Shown here in pieces: positions 1 to 12,325 of a DNA stretch of 64,000 nucleotides (within the stretch, counting starts at the first letter, position 1; each line of letters begins with the position of its first letter). Position numbers and translations under genes: made by a program. This stretch comes from Capsicum annuum. Taxonomy: Eukaryota; Streptophyta; Magnoliopsida; Solanales; Solanaceae. Under the pieces are notes generated by a model. It was not told where the DNA came from. It saw nothing but the letters and a program-made list of their open reading frames with translations, and made no database searches. Location of the stretch: positions 116,672,705 to 116,736,704 of the forward strand of contig NC_061120.1 in NCBI RefSeq assembly GCF_002878395.1. Reading direction: 5' to 3'.

Positions 1-289
1 AGGAGTGAATTGGGAAATGCTCAGATTGAGGTTGTTCCCTTTCTCATTTACAGAAGAAACATATTTATGGTTTATGGAACTTTCAAGAAGATATATCACT
101 ACATGGAATTAGTGCGTAGATAATTTTTAAATCATTTCTTTTCTCCATCCAGGATGTTGTAAGTCAAGGATGAGATATATAATTTTAGGTAGTCGCAGTC
201 TGAGTCCATGTATAACACTTGGTTTAGGTACAAAAAAAAGCTTATTATAGTGCCTAACCATTACATTTTAGGGACAAACTTATTTGAGT

Positions 290-1000
290 ATTCTATATAT
301 CCCTAACCATCAATTCTAGAGCTATGCTAGACACTATCTCTGGAGGATCTTTTATAAGATTACGCTGGGAGGTAGCTTATAATATTCTAGACCAGATCAC
401 TCTCACTAACCAAGGGTGGCATACTCGAGAGGCAGAGAGAGGTTCTAGCACTTATGATATTGGTGCCTCTTGAGACCACAATGTAGCTGATGATTCAGCA
501 GCATAAGAAGATACACTATTGAGGATTGATATTAGGTTTTTAGAAAAGCAGTTTGCGATAGTGAATTCTGAGAAAGTTCATGCAGTAGCAAAAAGGGATA
601 CAACTTCCAAAGCTTATGAGTCTATATTAGAAGAGGAGGTTTTGTATTCAGATTATAAGTTGGAGGGATTTCAAGCCTAAGGGCAAGGAAACCAAGGTCG
701 GAACTACTATGCTGATAGATATAGAGACTGCAGTAGGGATAGAGAAAGTGACTGGAGATAGAGATATTATTACAAGGAGAAAGGAAACAGGTGAATTTCT
801 CCTGAAAGACAAGATACGGAATCAAGAATGGAAGAAATGCTAACCAAATTGGTGAAGGTTCAAGAAAATTAGGATAATATCATTAAGAAGGTTAAGGCAG
901 ACATTACTGGTTTGGCCCAGAAGGTGGAATCTCATGCCATTGCTATCAAGCAGTTAGAGCGCCAAGCCAAACAAATATCTGCTATGACCAAATAGAAATA
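290..1000 (+). pseudogene. Athila-like gag, C-terminal half, broken
   Basis: Structural capsid/nucleocapsid protein of a retrotransposon. Near 327 the frame reads LDTISGGSF, followed by a WH-containing motif (QGWHTREAE), the usual C-terminal gag block of Athila elements. A basic Arg/Asp/Tyr-rich linker follows at about 690-770. From about 828 comes a heptad-like segment containing KVESHAIAIKQLERQ, the coiled-coil that closes this gag family. Several TAG/TAA stops and at least one frame change interrupt it. No zinc knuckle was seen. The segment leads directly into the protease region, as expected for a gag-pro fusion. Confidence 0.65.
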
Positions 1001-1085
1001 GCCTGTTAATCTTTCGAGTGAAAAAGTTCAGAGTCCAGAAGATATAAGTCAATGTCTAGCTATCACCACTAATTATGGCGCCACT

Positions 1086-1625
1086 ACTAATGAGGCAGTG
1101 TTAGAGAAATTGACATGGGATGATAAGGATGTTATGTATGATAGTGGTAAGAATTGGGTCATCGAGCCCAATGATCATGTGCACTCTAATAGTGCGCCCC
1201 CTTCATTACCATTAGTAGAAAAGAATAAGGATCCAGGAGAAGTTACAATTCTGTGTTCTATTAGTCCTTTCAATGTCAAGAAGTTTTTTTGTGACTTTTG
1301 ATAAAGAGTAAATATAATGCCACATGTTGTGTACGAGCTGTTGCAGATGGGGGAACTTAAACCTAAATACATAAAGCAACTGATGGCTGATTCATCTATG
1401 AAGAAACCAGTGAGTGTCTGGTGTGACATAAAAGTAAGGGTGGCATCCTTTATGTTCCTCGCTGATTTCATGGTTCTTGATTTTAATTCTTGATTTTAAG
1501 GTAAATTCTCAACCCCCATTATATTTGGTAGACCCTTTCTATCCACTAGAATAGTATTAATTAATATGGACTTGGGGAGATTATCTTCAAATTAAATAAT
1601 GAGCAAGTAGTGGTTGATATGTGTA
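1086..1625 (+). pseudogene. Athila-like aspartic protease region, inactive
   Basis: Retropepsin of the same element, which would cleave the gag-pol polyprotein. An open stretch at 1098-1301 holds the linker and first strand, ending at CDF where the catalytic Asp-containing loop is expected; stop codons follow at once. After a frame change the sequence continues with ELKPKYIKQLMADSSMKKP at about 1355-1405. It then has a block reading ADFMVLD near 1470 and a GRPFL motif near 1528, both typical of this protease. The catalytic loop is destroyed and frameshifts separate the blocks. Beyond 1625 the reading is lost. Confidence 0.65.
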
Positions 1626-3715
1626 TGACAGGGCAGTAGCCAGACGATATGCATGTGGTGTCTATTATAGAAACTTTGATGAGTATGTTGCTGCAGAAGC
1701 TAGTGTACGAAATGTCACAGGTGTTTATAAGAGAAGTGTGGGAAGCTAGTTTATAAAGATTGAGATACCAGAACTAGGATATATGAGGGAGGAGGTGGAT
1801 ATCTTGCGACCAGAGGTGTGTTCACTTACTGAGAACCACATATTAGCATCCCTCCAGTTGTATCACCAATTATTAATCTATCACCTTCGTGTAGTCTCAA
1901 ATAATTTGATTTATTTGTTTAGTATGATGTAATTTATTTGTGAAGAATGATGTGGCGGTCCTTATAGGTTGGACAAACAGAGCCTAGTGGGAAATTTATA
2001 GAATCTAGACCGGCCACATGAGCAAGACCTAAAAAAGGCCACCCATGATTCGACGCATACTGTATTTCTTAATAGGTAGAGGCATGTTGAGCTAGTTTCG
2101 GGTGCATATTCTCATAATACACCACCACCACAGTGGCCTGCACTAGTGGATATACCCCTTATCTAGAGAAGACCATGACATAGATACTTAGTGCATCCCA
2201 TGTATGTTGTCACTTCCCTCTATTTTACCTTATTTTAGCGCATTGAGTACAATACACATTTTTTAGTTGGGGTTGGGATGTACCATAGCTGCTCTGGGTT
2301 TTTATCTTTTCCTATTGGCCAAATTTATAGAATCGACATAGCTAGGAAAATTTGTGTCGTATTGTGTTCTGTTTCGTATGGTGATATATTTTGTGTAATT
2401 AGGATCTTTTAAAGTATTTAGGGTAGTTTCATGGTTTTATTGATTTTTGAGAAAAATTATATCCCTCATAAATTTTGTATTTTAAAATAGTGTAAATATA
2501 TATATGTGTGAACATTTTGGATCTTGTTATGGCATTAGAATTAGGGACATTATAATCATAGCTAACTTGTGCATGAACCGGATAGGTAGTAGCTTGTGAC
2601 ATGACTCTGTGTTAATGTATATGTGAAATACTACTTAGTTACCTTTGTATGTTAAATCCAAAACTTGCCTAGTTAGTATTGCCTAAGTTGTAGGATATTT
2701 AGTTAGGAAAGGATCATAGCTCGTTTTTTATTTGAGTCCACTTTTAGCCTAAATGACCTTCCATATGTATATTGTATCCCTTGATCCTTATTTTGGGCCT
2801 TATAGCTTATATTTTTTGTTTCCTATTCACCTTTACTTTTGTGTTATAATGAACCTGTTTTGACCCTGGTCCTCCTTGGACATTGTGTAACTCAACTTAG
2901 GCAAAATGCCTAAGTTGATGGTGGCTATCATATGGGTACGTAGTGTAAAATAGGTGTGAAGAAGGGTAAAATAAGAGAAAAAGTTAGTAGGGATGGGGGT
3001 GGTAGAAAAAGAAAAGAAAAAGAAAAAAAAAGAATGAAAAATTGTGAAATAGAGAAAAAGAAAGAATAAAAGACCGCATCCAACCTAAATATACAATAAA
3101 GAATAAAAAAGGATAAATAAGGATGGAATAAAAAGAAATTGGTTAATAAGTGAAACCCCAAAGTTAGTGTAGTGCTAAAGAGGCTTAGTCTCTTGATATG
3201 TCCATATGTACTATGCCAGTCCCTAAACCTATATTACAAGCTGAGAAAAGCCCTATAGTGATCCTATATTGACTGTCTGAGTACTAAGGTAAAGATAATA
3301 CGGGAAAGCCTATGTTATTTGATGCACATTGACTATAACTTCCCTTCTGAGTGAGTGTGTCTCTTGACTGTCCTTTTATTGACTTGTATTATTTCATATG
3401 AGTATGTTTGGATTTCTTTATTGTAAGGTCACTTGATTCATATTGCTAGATATTTTCTTGTTTTGGGTAGTGTAACTTGTATATACGAGTGGTTGTCTAT
3501 TACTAATATAAAGACATACCTTGATCCCATTGTGTTACATTGTTGTGCTTCACATTCATACACAGTTAGTTTTGAAAAGTGAGATTGAGGGAGTGTTGTG
3601 TTCTGAGCTTAAAGTATCGATTAACTGCCTTGAATAACTTAGATTCTCCTAGTTAAGCATCGTATTTTTTTTGTTTTGTTGCCGGAGGTCATGAAAATTT
3701 TCTAAGTTGAGGGTG
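1626..3715 (+). other. Non-coding 3' region of the Athila-like element, with polypurine tracts
   Basis: No convincing coding sequence. It holds purine-rich tracts in the form usual for the 3' region of these elements: AGTTGGGGTTGGGATG at about 2264-2279, a GCCTAAGTTGATGGTGG block at about 2909-2925, a long A/G tract at about 2990-3070, and CTAAGTTGAGGGTG at about 3701-3714 just before the LTR. The GCCTAAGTTG block and the A/G tract recur in reverse orientation at about 42690-42800 in the second Athila-like element, so the two belong to related families. Confidence 0.5.
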
Positions 3716-5145
3716 TTGATTTTCTATAGAAATATAGCACTTTCAATGCTTAAAATGAGGAAAATATGTAAGTTTTTGAGGTTGTTTGGTTAGATATGCT
3801 GTATTTTGGTTATAATTTGTAGGAAATCATGTTTTGGATGCTAAGTTCATGAAAAAAGGGAAAAAAAGTTTTTTTTTGGCTACTTATTGGAGCAATTATA
3901 GATGTTTGGGACACTTTCCAGCTTGTTCGTGATCAAAGCCTGTTAAGGAATTGAAGAAGAGCTGAAAAATCACTCTCGACACATACTAAGTCAACATGTG
4001 GACAACAAGTAGCACTTATGGGCCGCATGTGGGCCAAAAAAGTGCTACATGTCCAAAATACCGAGAGCTGATTTACAAGAAATTTTTGTTCTGGCACTTA
4101 CTTCCGCTACTTGCGCCCTCCCTGCTGACCGCAAGTACTACCTACTCACAAGGTCAAGGAGTGAGTAGGGAGAGTAACAAGCCAACGACCCTATTTTCTC
4201 CTATTTTATTTGGCCCATATTTTAGGGTTTCCTCATGTACTATAAATACCCTTTATGTGTTCTTTAGTAGAAGGAGCACACTTTTGATATTCATAAACAT
4301 ATTTTGATTTAGAGAGCCTCTTATATTGACTTTGGTTCATTAATTCAGTTACGGCTATGGGTTTTTCTTCATATTATTATTGTGATTTAATCTATGCTTT
4401 CAATCATGAATGTTGTTGATTACTTCACAAGCATGAGTGGCTAAAAACCCATAGCTAGGGTAACCTTGGTGGATTGACGAAGTCCGGGAAGTGCGATTGT
4501 TGAATTAAACTGACATACATGGCATGCTTTGCCTTATTTTCACTATAATAGATTTCTTAGCAGTGGCCAACGTTAAGATCCTGCCTAGATTATGGCTACT
4601 TACTCTAAAAGAGGTTTAGTGACTAGGAAAAGATAATGACAACAGTAATTTGGAGTTTAACTATCAATCCACACTACTAGGTCTTATCTACGTAAGATGG
4701 TTCCTAAAAGTTAATAGTTAACTATGATCAAGATAAGGTTTAGTAATGTGATATCCTGAGACTCAAAAGGTAAAGGGGTGAATCTGTTTTCTCATCCAAT
4801 AGACCGTACATGGTACATAAATTATTGATTCTGCATGCAAGGTATCTGGTTAGTTCCACACAACAACATAAGCCTACAGAGTAGATAAGACGGGGGGAAT
4901 ACAATCCTAGTATTCGTCAATACTGATTACGATCGAAGTTGATATGTGATCCTTGTTCAATATTGCAATTCCAATCCCCCCATATACTTTTCCTATTATT
5001 CCCACTGCTTGCAAAAACTGAGAACCACAAGTCCACGTATTCCTTTGGGATTCGACCCCATCCTTTATTGGGTTAATATTTTTTTCATCGGTCATATCAT
5101 TTTGTAAGAGGAGGTATAGCTTGGACGTTAGCAGTATTGTCAGTG
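3716..5145 (+). repeat. 3' LTR of the Athila-like element
   Basis: Starts TGTTGATTTTC directly after a polypurine tract. It carries a TATA box at 4241, and near 5030-5060 a GGGATTCGACCCCA block, which is characteristic of the end of solanaceous Athila-type LTRs. The matching block is also seen (in reverse) at about 53310-53330 in the other Athila-like LTR. The exact right end is not clear, because an unrelated minus-strand repeat begins by about 5150. No target-site duplication could be identified. Confidence 0.55.
4241..4248 (+). promoter_or_regulatory. TATA box of the Athila-like LTR
   Basis: TATAAATA inside the LTR, about 525 bases from its start, preceded by T-rich sequence and a TTTAGGGTTTCC stretch. 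Position and context fit the LTR's own RNA polymerase II promoter. Confidence 0.45.
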
Positions 5146-5149
5146 GGAT

Positions 5150-6560
5150 AAGCACTAGTATGTAACTTAGGAAAAGTGATGAAATAATGTCATATCCAAA
5201 ACCAGTCAAACCTCATGCATATATTCATACATACTTATATATAGGATGTCGGGATAGGGTGAAGGGTCAAGAATATGAGTGTTTGAAATCATTAATGTGG
5301 AATGTGTTACTCTATCCGTCCTATGGCCACCCAGGGGCTATATGGGTTCAGCTTCCCCTGCTGAAAGGGTCCCTAAGCATTTAGACACATGAACCAAGGA
5401 AATCTATAAGAGGACCAGAGGCACCAAGGCTTTAGACAACCCAAAAACATATAATTTATGAACTATGCACATAGACATAAAGACTCCCCCTACCAGGAAA
5501 CGTGGTTTCTAGTATTGGTTCCCTCCTGGACCTCCACTTTCATGATGATATACACAACCCTCCTTTAATCACAAATTAAAACATTTGAACATAATCCCAA
5601 TTGTTAAACAATGAGTCATTTATTAAGGCATTTACCACTTCGTATTATCATACCAATTATGCTTACAAGATAATCAAATTATGCTAATCAAATCTAATTA
5701 ACAAATTTGACTCCCAAGTTCAATTATTAAATCCAAATCATGGCCACCAAGAACATTCAAATCTGTTTTTATCCTTTTGTCCATTAGTGCACTGCAACCA
5801 TTTTAAAAGTGAGTTAAATTATGCAAATATCATATTTAAAACTAAAGTCATGGAAGATGGGTTGAGGTCATTACCATTATTAAGCCAATATCCAACAAAT
5901 TTGGGAACACCATGTTCCTTATTCAAAATTCCCATAAAAGTGCACCCATTCCATCCTAAAAACTATTTATCAAACATGAAAGATATAATAAAAGCATGGG
6001 AAAATAATTCCAATAGTAAATATTCAAAAGCCCTCAACCCAAATTTCAAACCCAACAATTTACTTGACATGGACAGTGATTAAAATATTCTTTTACATAA
6101 ACTCAAGTTAAGGATGAGAGATATTCCTTAAACACACAAGAATTTAGAAGAAATTCAAAGTTTGAAGCTTGAAGATTGAACTCCTTATAAACCCCAATTT
6201 TCTCTTGACTTGGGCTTTAGAGATGTGCGGGTAGTGTTTGATTTTGATAACCGGTGTTATAAGGGTCCTATAGATATTTTTGTGTCATGGATGTACTATA
6301 TAGGTAGGAAAAGACCAAAGAACCCCAATTAAAACATGCATAAAAAATTGGACCCAGTCATCATGAGTCAGGTGATGACTCATGATGTCTAACCACGAGT
6401 CGTTACCTATACTTGTAACCTTAACATCAAAATTCCTTTTCATTATTAGGAGCAAGAGTCACTCACCATGACTCATTGTCTAATACCATGAATCCTGACA
6501 TTGACTCATGGTCAGGGCAGTATGTCTAGGAAACCTTATTGGTTAGACCACGAGTCTCAC
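5150..6560 (-). repeat. Minus-strand LTR-like fragment
   Basis: Degraded repeat homologous to 33600-34990. Shared landmarks include GGGCTATATGGGTTCAGC at 5336 versus GGGCTATATGGGTATAGC at about 33770, and a CCTCCACTTTCATGATGATA block near 5530 versus the CCACCACCTTCCACGGCTTT block near 33950. A cluster of ATGAGTC/CGAGTC words sits at about 6360-6555, like the short-repeat cassettes of other LTRs here. No protein frame is convincing. It is truncated on the left by the Athila-like LTR. Confidence 0.45.
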
Positions 6561-8700
6561 TGTAATGCCTCGAATCTGATACCCGAAATACTACACGGTG
6601 CTAGCAATCCCGAAGAACCACAAGCTAACCCATGACTGATACCTGTAACTGAGCACTGCATAATATACTGTATAAATATGGAATAAAAGGACTGAAAGGC
6701 CTTAAGATTCAAATATCTGATATAACCTAACATTTGGAAATATGGCATATCAATACCAAAATTGAGATAAACTGTCTGAACATGCAAGTCTGAAAGCCTC
6801 TAAACGGTCTAAAAACTATGGAGTTGATGGGAGATGTCCCCAACTAACTCTGTCTACTAAAATGGAAAGAATAAAGTAATAAAATAATCTTGTTGTCCTC
6901 GAATGATGAGGACTCATTGCAAATCTAGTGTTGCTGCCATAATCTGAAACTAAATGCGATCGGGAAATTGAGCGTCCGAACCTATAGTATAAAATACCAT
7001 AGCGCAAAAGAAAAGTATGCTCAGTAAGTCTGAATGTACTAGTATGCAAAGTGAGGTAGGTTGAATGCATGGGGTTCATATGCATAGACAACGCTAACTA
7101 ACTGAATAACATGAATGTCAGAATACATGCATGAATACATAACTGTAAATGAGATCGTGATAATACTGACTACTGAGTTTGAATACTGATAACATAAGTT
7201 TTGTATAACTGATATACTGTTAACTGAGTGACTGTATCGGATAGTCCTGATTCTGATAGAACTAGCTGAGTTATGTACTGAACTAAGTGACTTTATCTGA
7301 CAGTCCTGAATCTGAAGAACTATTAGAGTTCTTTTACTGAGACTAAGACTGAGACTGTGGGAAGTAATCATCTAACCAACATGCCCCAAATCTGAACTGG
7401 TGGGGGTCCAACCTGTAACCCCAGCTGGAAGGGTATCAGTACCATGCAACGGATAAAGACAAGTTATGAGTTAACCCTCTCTAATAGGGAGCTCTTCCAT
7501 TAACCCCTCCTAGTAGAAAAACTCAAATGATATATATAATCCCTAGACTCGCAGGGGTTCGTCTCAACCTACACTGGATACATAGTTCTGGAATGCAAAG
7601 ATTGCTTCTTAGGATCACACCTCTACTGGATGATAGGTGAGCCCTCATCTTTGGGTTTACTCGATGCTGAATCCTACTCCCAACTGAATAAACACTAATC
7701 TAATTTCCTAGTTCATACTAGTCTTGACTGAGCTGTCACTGATCCTGTTACTGACTGAACTGGACTGATTTCACTAAGTTCTATTGACTGACGAAATACA
7801 ACTGAGAACTTATAACTAACTGAGATTACTAAGTACTGTGAAGAACTGGACTGATACTAAATTTAATGAGTTTTCCTGAGCCATATGACTGACTGAATTC
7901 TAAGGATCATAACTTGACGGAGAGTCAATTGAAAATTGACGGTGGCTCTAGGCACACAACTAAATTTCCGGGTATAATTACCCCCAGGACTCGATATCAT
8001 GATACTGACAATACATGAAACTTCTTGAACACAAGACCATAGTCAACAATTCATAGTACAAACGTTGGAGATTTTCATGAAGTATTTGTATGTCATAAGC
8101 TTACACATGAATGGGAATATATATAAACATGTCATATTTGTAAGTGTAATCTCATGAGTGTTCCACCAAACCATTAAAATGCATAACAATAACATGGAGG
8201 TCATTGTGAACATAAGGGTAAATCATGGATTCATCAATTTGGTCGTAATTGAGTCATAAAGCATAATTCTTATTCTTTTAGGCATTTTAGCAAACACCTT
8301 GCATGCATAACTTGAGGCTTAGGCATGAAAATTAAAATAATGCATCATGGCAATATTTTTCACTTCAAATATAAGAATTCTAACTACATGCTAACAAAAT
8401 TTCATTAAATGTATTAAAGAATTCAACTTGGTAGTCATACAATAACATAAACATGGATATAATTCAATTCATAACATGGAATTCAAAATTTATATTTTTT
8501 AAAGGGTTTCTTGAGCTTCATGGGTGAAAGGAACCCATGAATCAACAATTTACATACCTTAGATGGAAGATTCTTGAAAATTAATGGTGGAATCTTCTGG
8601 ATTAAAACCTTCAATTGAAAACCCTAGACTTGTTCTTGAGGGAATTTGAGAGAAACAACTACATTTTTGTGAAAACCTAGCTGAATCTCGTGTTATAGGC

Positions 8701-8707
8701 TTATATA
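8701..8707 (-). promoter_or_regulatory. TATA box of the minus-strand solo LTR
   Basis: Minus strand reads CTCTATATAAGCC across 8698-8710. The equivalent place in element C reads CTATTTAAGCCC (55925). Both follow a short-repeat cassette and a leader motif beginning GGGTCAATTT or GAGTCAATTT, supporting a conserved core promoter. Confidence 0.5.
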
Positions 8708-8768
8708 GAGGTGGGAAATTGACCCTTTTGCCCTTAAAGATGTGGACATTTAATGACAGAAAACTGGG

Positions 8769-8910
8769 CATTGATGCGATTGGCACCGATGCGATACTCG
8801 ACGCCTCGCACCCTGATCGCACCAAGCCTCAGTACTTTTGGCTCTGTCAACTTCCAACAAGGTTAACCAATGCGATAGCCGATGCGGCATGCAAGATCGC
8901 GTTGGTCCCC
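8769..8910 (-). repeat. GCGAT-rich short-repeat cassette in the solo LTR
   Basis: At least seven GCGAT or ATCGC words (for example GATGCGATTGGC, GATGCGATACTC, TGATCGCACC, AATGCGATAGCC) in 140 bases, locally GC-rich in an AT-rich LTR. It sits directly upstream of the TATA box on the minus strand. The open frame across it (8719-8997, +) reflects this biased composition and is not taken as a gene. Confidence 0.55.
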
Positions 8911-9890
8911 GATTTTGGGACACCAAACGTGGTCCAAACGAGGTCCAAAATATTCACAACTTTTTTGGAAACACCTATTGACCTCCATGATTGTTAATTA
9001 GTAAGAATACCAACCACTAAAGGACATTAAGGTTGCGAAATGAGATTGTTAACTTTCGAAGGCCAAAAATAAACTAAGTCTGGAAACTTAGCTTCAATTA
9101 TCTAAGACTGGGGACCCCCTTGACAAGCTTAAAGAACTGAATTAAGCTTAGAAATTTTGTGGGGTTTTACACTCACCCTACGACTTGCGATGAGTGATAA
9201 TGACTCATTACCTAAGTCATAGTCAAGGCAGGTTTGGAGAAAACCCAAAAATTTGATATTCCAAATGTAGGGTATTACACTATTGCAACCCACCAGTAGG
9301 TAAGCCAACCCATAGTCCGGAACAAATATGATAACAAGACATATATATATATATTTATTTATAAAGAAGGAACATAAGTGTGTGTATATATATATATATA
9401 TATAAATCAACCCCAAAGCCTAATGAAATTAGAACAAAAACATCTAATACAATAAGAATATAGAGCAAAATATTGTTTAATTATACATATACAACCTATT
9501 TCTAAACAAAACGTAGAGATTAGTCAAATAAATAAGAGAGAGAGAGAGTAGTCCAAATTTCAAGTGTTCACCCTAAATCTCCAAACCATAGTTTCTCCTC
9601 ATAATTCACACAACAACAACGAGAGCTCATACTATGATCTGCAGGCTACATAAATGTCGTATGAGTATCAAACGAGAGGTACTCATAGACAACTCCCGAC
9701 TAAGCTCCAAAGGCAATGAAAGTATAAATAACATATAAAGTAGGAAAATAAGTATAGGAAAATACCCATAGAGATAAGATAATAAAGTTAGTGAGGCCAT
9801 AAGGATAAACTATCATATTATTATAGTAATTAGGGTCTAAAGGACAATATTGTATATCTCTAGCTAATATATCAATGAAGAGTTAAAGAA

Positions 9891-9892
<2 letters not shown>

Positions 9893-9934
<42 letters not shown>
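9893..9934. repeat. (AT)21 microsatellite
   Basis: Uninterrupted AT dinucleotide run of 42 bases. Shorter TA runs lie at about 9344-9352, 9384-9404 and 10046-10076. The whole 9340-10080 stretch is otherwise shortened in copy 2 of this repeat, which lacks roughly 450 bases here. Confidence 0.9.
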
Positions 9935-9936
<2 letters not shown>

Positions 9937-10475
9937 ATATTAATATACATACATATACGATATGAATGAACAAGGAAAGAGAGGGACATACGATAATACC
10001 ACACACATATACATGCATGCACGAGTGCATACATATACACACACACATATATATACATATATATATATATGTATATAAGACTAAATCATTGGTAACAACC
10101 TAAGGTAGTCAACTAATATCTTTAGGGGATCCTAACTAAGTAGGAAAACTAGTGCTAGTACAATCAGGGTCATTAATCATATTATGTAATCATGAAATGA
10201 CTACCTATAATGTAATTTACCATAAAAAGAATAGGGATAGAATAGTACCTCCAACCTCAATACTAGTCCATAGTTAGCCTTTCATGAACTAATCATAATA
10301 ACAATAATAAATTAACCAACTAGTCTGAACAAACAATACCTAACCGGGTCTCTATAAATCCAAAAGGTTCAATCAATACTCAACAAATGGCAATCATAGC
10401 CTATACCTATGCAACCCCTCAGAAGGTTGATAGATATAAGTATCAATCAACATACTGATGATTAGAAATGCATAC

Positions 10476-10510
10476 GAATGAATGAATGAATGAATGAATG
10501 AATGAATGAA
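10476..10510. repeat. (GAAT)n microsatellite
   Basis: About 8.75 units of GAAT. The equivalent place in copy 2 (16454-16466) has only about three units, so the array has expanded or shrunk since the two repeat copies diverged. Confidence 0.9.
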
Positions 10511-12090
10511 AAGTATACCTACAGTACAATAATCGATCAAAGAATCATAACGCACCAAGTGTATATACCTTCACCCGCTTAACAACTCATAGAGGTAAGA
10601 CCTATGATAACCTCCATTCTTCATCACGATGGCTTGTAGAAAAAAGGGATCCAAGGGGATTTGAGAAGAATTGTATACACTTACCTGGACTCGATCCAAC
10701 ATTTTTATTAATCATCATAATTAATGTACTTTATCTAGTATTGGGGAGATACTTAAATATAATAATTTTACATACTCAAACCCTAACTAAAAGAGTTCAA
10801 GTCTATAAATTCATTGATTAAGATCAACTCCCTGACTATAAAAACCAAAAAAGTGTAAAAAAAAGGTCAGAATCTCTATCTCAACCCAAGTGAATAATAG
10901 TGGTAAAAGAGTAGGTAGAGCATGGACCAAAATCTATCTTGGTCCAGTTTCGAAAACATCTTTTTTTGTTTAAAAAGCTCATAAATCATTAAGTAAAATG
11001 GCACAATTCCCGCAGTAAAAGAATTTGCTTTAAAAGTAAAAAGTGGGAATATATTACTTTCCAGGTAACAGTGTTAAAATCAAGGTTTTTGTTGGAATCA
11101 CACCACTAAGCGAGCATGAATGTACCATAATCAATATGTTCCATCATTAGTATCCAAAAAAAACAATCATAATCATCTAAGGATCTATAGTCTAAATCCA
11201 CATCCTTTGTAAAGATAGATTTCTCACTTGGAGTTAGAATAGAATAGTAACAATAACTTCAGGCCCAATAGTATATAGTAATACCATAATTCGCCAAACT
11301 ATGATCCAATTCACTAAGTCATATAATAAACCTTATAGTAAAGGGTACTTAGCATCAACTATGATCAACATGCTTATAACCTACGGTAATATAATTCTAT
11401 AGAGAACAAGTATTCCATCTTAAAGGTCAGGTAACATTTCAACCCCAAATTCCCTAAATAGGATAAGTTATGATATAGTAGTCATAAGCATGTACCATTA
11501 TCTTTACCTGGTATGTAATCTATACTATACATTATCTCATTCAAAAAAGTAGATAGAAGCCTACCTCGAGGCCGAAATGACATGTCTTAAATGATCCATA
11601 AAGCATTTGCCTTTGCTCCATGATCACGAAATTCTACCACGTTATCAATATAATAACCTACACGTCAAAAGGAGAAAAATGAAACATATATTGCTATATA
11701 AAAGGTCGGGTCAGAATTTAGGTCAAGAACGAGCCTATAGGACTCACAAACTGAATCCAAAATTGAATTTGTCATGAGGACCCTCGAAGGACAAGGAATG
11801 TATACTCAAAAGTTGAGAACACATGGAGCATAAATTGGGTCCCAAATCATCCCTTATATTCTAAGGATTTTAAGACCGAATTTATAAGAATTTACAATGA
11901 AACAAGACGGAATTTGATGGGGAAAGTAATGAGAAATGACCTAGAATTGACCTAGAATTGTTAGGTTAACTTACCTGACTTCAATGGATGATTGCCCAAA
12001 ATTTCTCACGTTAAGCTCTAAAAATGGTAGAAAAAGGTTGATAAAATGATGGGAGGATTGGTAAAGGGGAGATTTAAAGCCCTTTGTGCC

Positions 12091-12325
12091 GTTTAAGCGG
12101 TCACTTGTTGGCTTAAGTGGCCACTTGTCAGCTTAAGCAGCTTCCACTTAAGCAGCACAAGCCTGCTAAAGTAGTTCAGTACAAGAATGTAGGCATCGCT
12201 AAGTAGCACCTTGGCCGCTAAAGCAATATTCGCTAAAGCAGAAAATTATCACTTAAGAAGTTTTTGGACAACTACCCAAGGCCAAAAAAATGACCCAATG
12301 TTGCTAAAATGACTATCGCTTAAGC
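12091..12325 (-). repeat. CTTAAG/CTAAAG short-repeat cassette, copy 1
   Basis: Recurring degenerate words built on GCTTAAGTGG and GCTAAAGCAG, several of them self-complementary around CTTAAG. Related cassettes occur at 15216-15452 and 18071-18290. In minus orientation the cassette is followed by a leader reading AAGGGCTTTAAATCTCC. Confidence 0.6.

Larger units (their letters stand above)
1..5145 (+). mobile_element. Athila-like Ty3/gypsy element, 3' part with internal deletion
   Basis: Remnant of a plant Ty3/gypsy element of the Athila/Tat group. In order it shows the C-terminal half of gag, a protease region, then a long non-coding 3' stretch with polypurine tracts, and finally an LTR. The RT, RNase H and integrase that should lie between protease and 3' region are absent, so there is a large internal deletion. 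The left end lies outside the window. The right edge is approximate, because the LTR runs into a different repeat around 5145. Assignment rests on gag and protease similarity to the well-known solanaceous Athila-type polyprotein. The family is fairly sure; the exact lineage is inferred. Confidence 0.7.
6561..9279 (-). repeat. Tekay-type solo LTR, 2.7 kb, reverse orientation
   Basis: A complete LTR by its ends: + strand TGTAATGCC at 6561 and GGTATTACA ending at 9279, so on the minus strand it runs TGTAATACC to GGCATTACA. It is homologous along its length to the 5' LTR of element C: the block around 6610-6660 (CAAGCTAACCCATGACTGAT) is the reverse complement of the block at 57880-57900. A TATATAA box lies at 8701-8707 on the minus strand and a GCGAT-rich cassette just upstream at 8769-8910. 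No internal coding region touches either end, so it is a solo LTR. The five flanking bases (CTCAC and CTATT) do not match as a target duplication. Confidence 0.65.

Noticed and set aside
2928..3161. Minus-strand frame rich in Phe and Ser.
   Set aside because: Complement of the A/G-rich tract in the Athila-like 3' region; low-complexity artefact.
8719..8997. 92-codon + strand frame with ordinary-looking amino acid composition.
   Set aside because: It covers the GCGAT cassette of a reverse-oriented solo LTR; no domain or neighbouring gene signals, and openness follows from local GC content.
6561..9279. Target-site duplication around the minus-strand solo LTR.
   Set aside because: Flanking pentamers CTCAC and CTATT differ at three positions, so no duplication can be claimed.
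12091..12325. Regular short repeats that might suggest a CRISPR-like array.
   Set aside because: Units are degenerate, unevenly spaced and partly self-complementary, in a plant LTR context with no cas genes. They belong to the LTR cassette.
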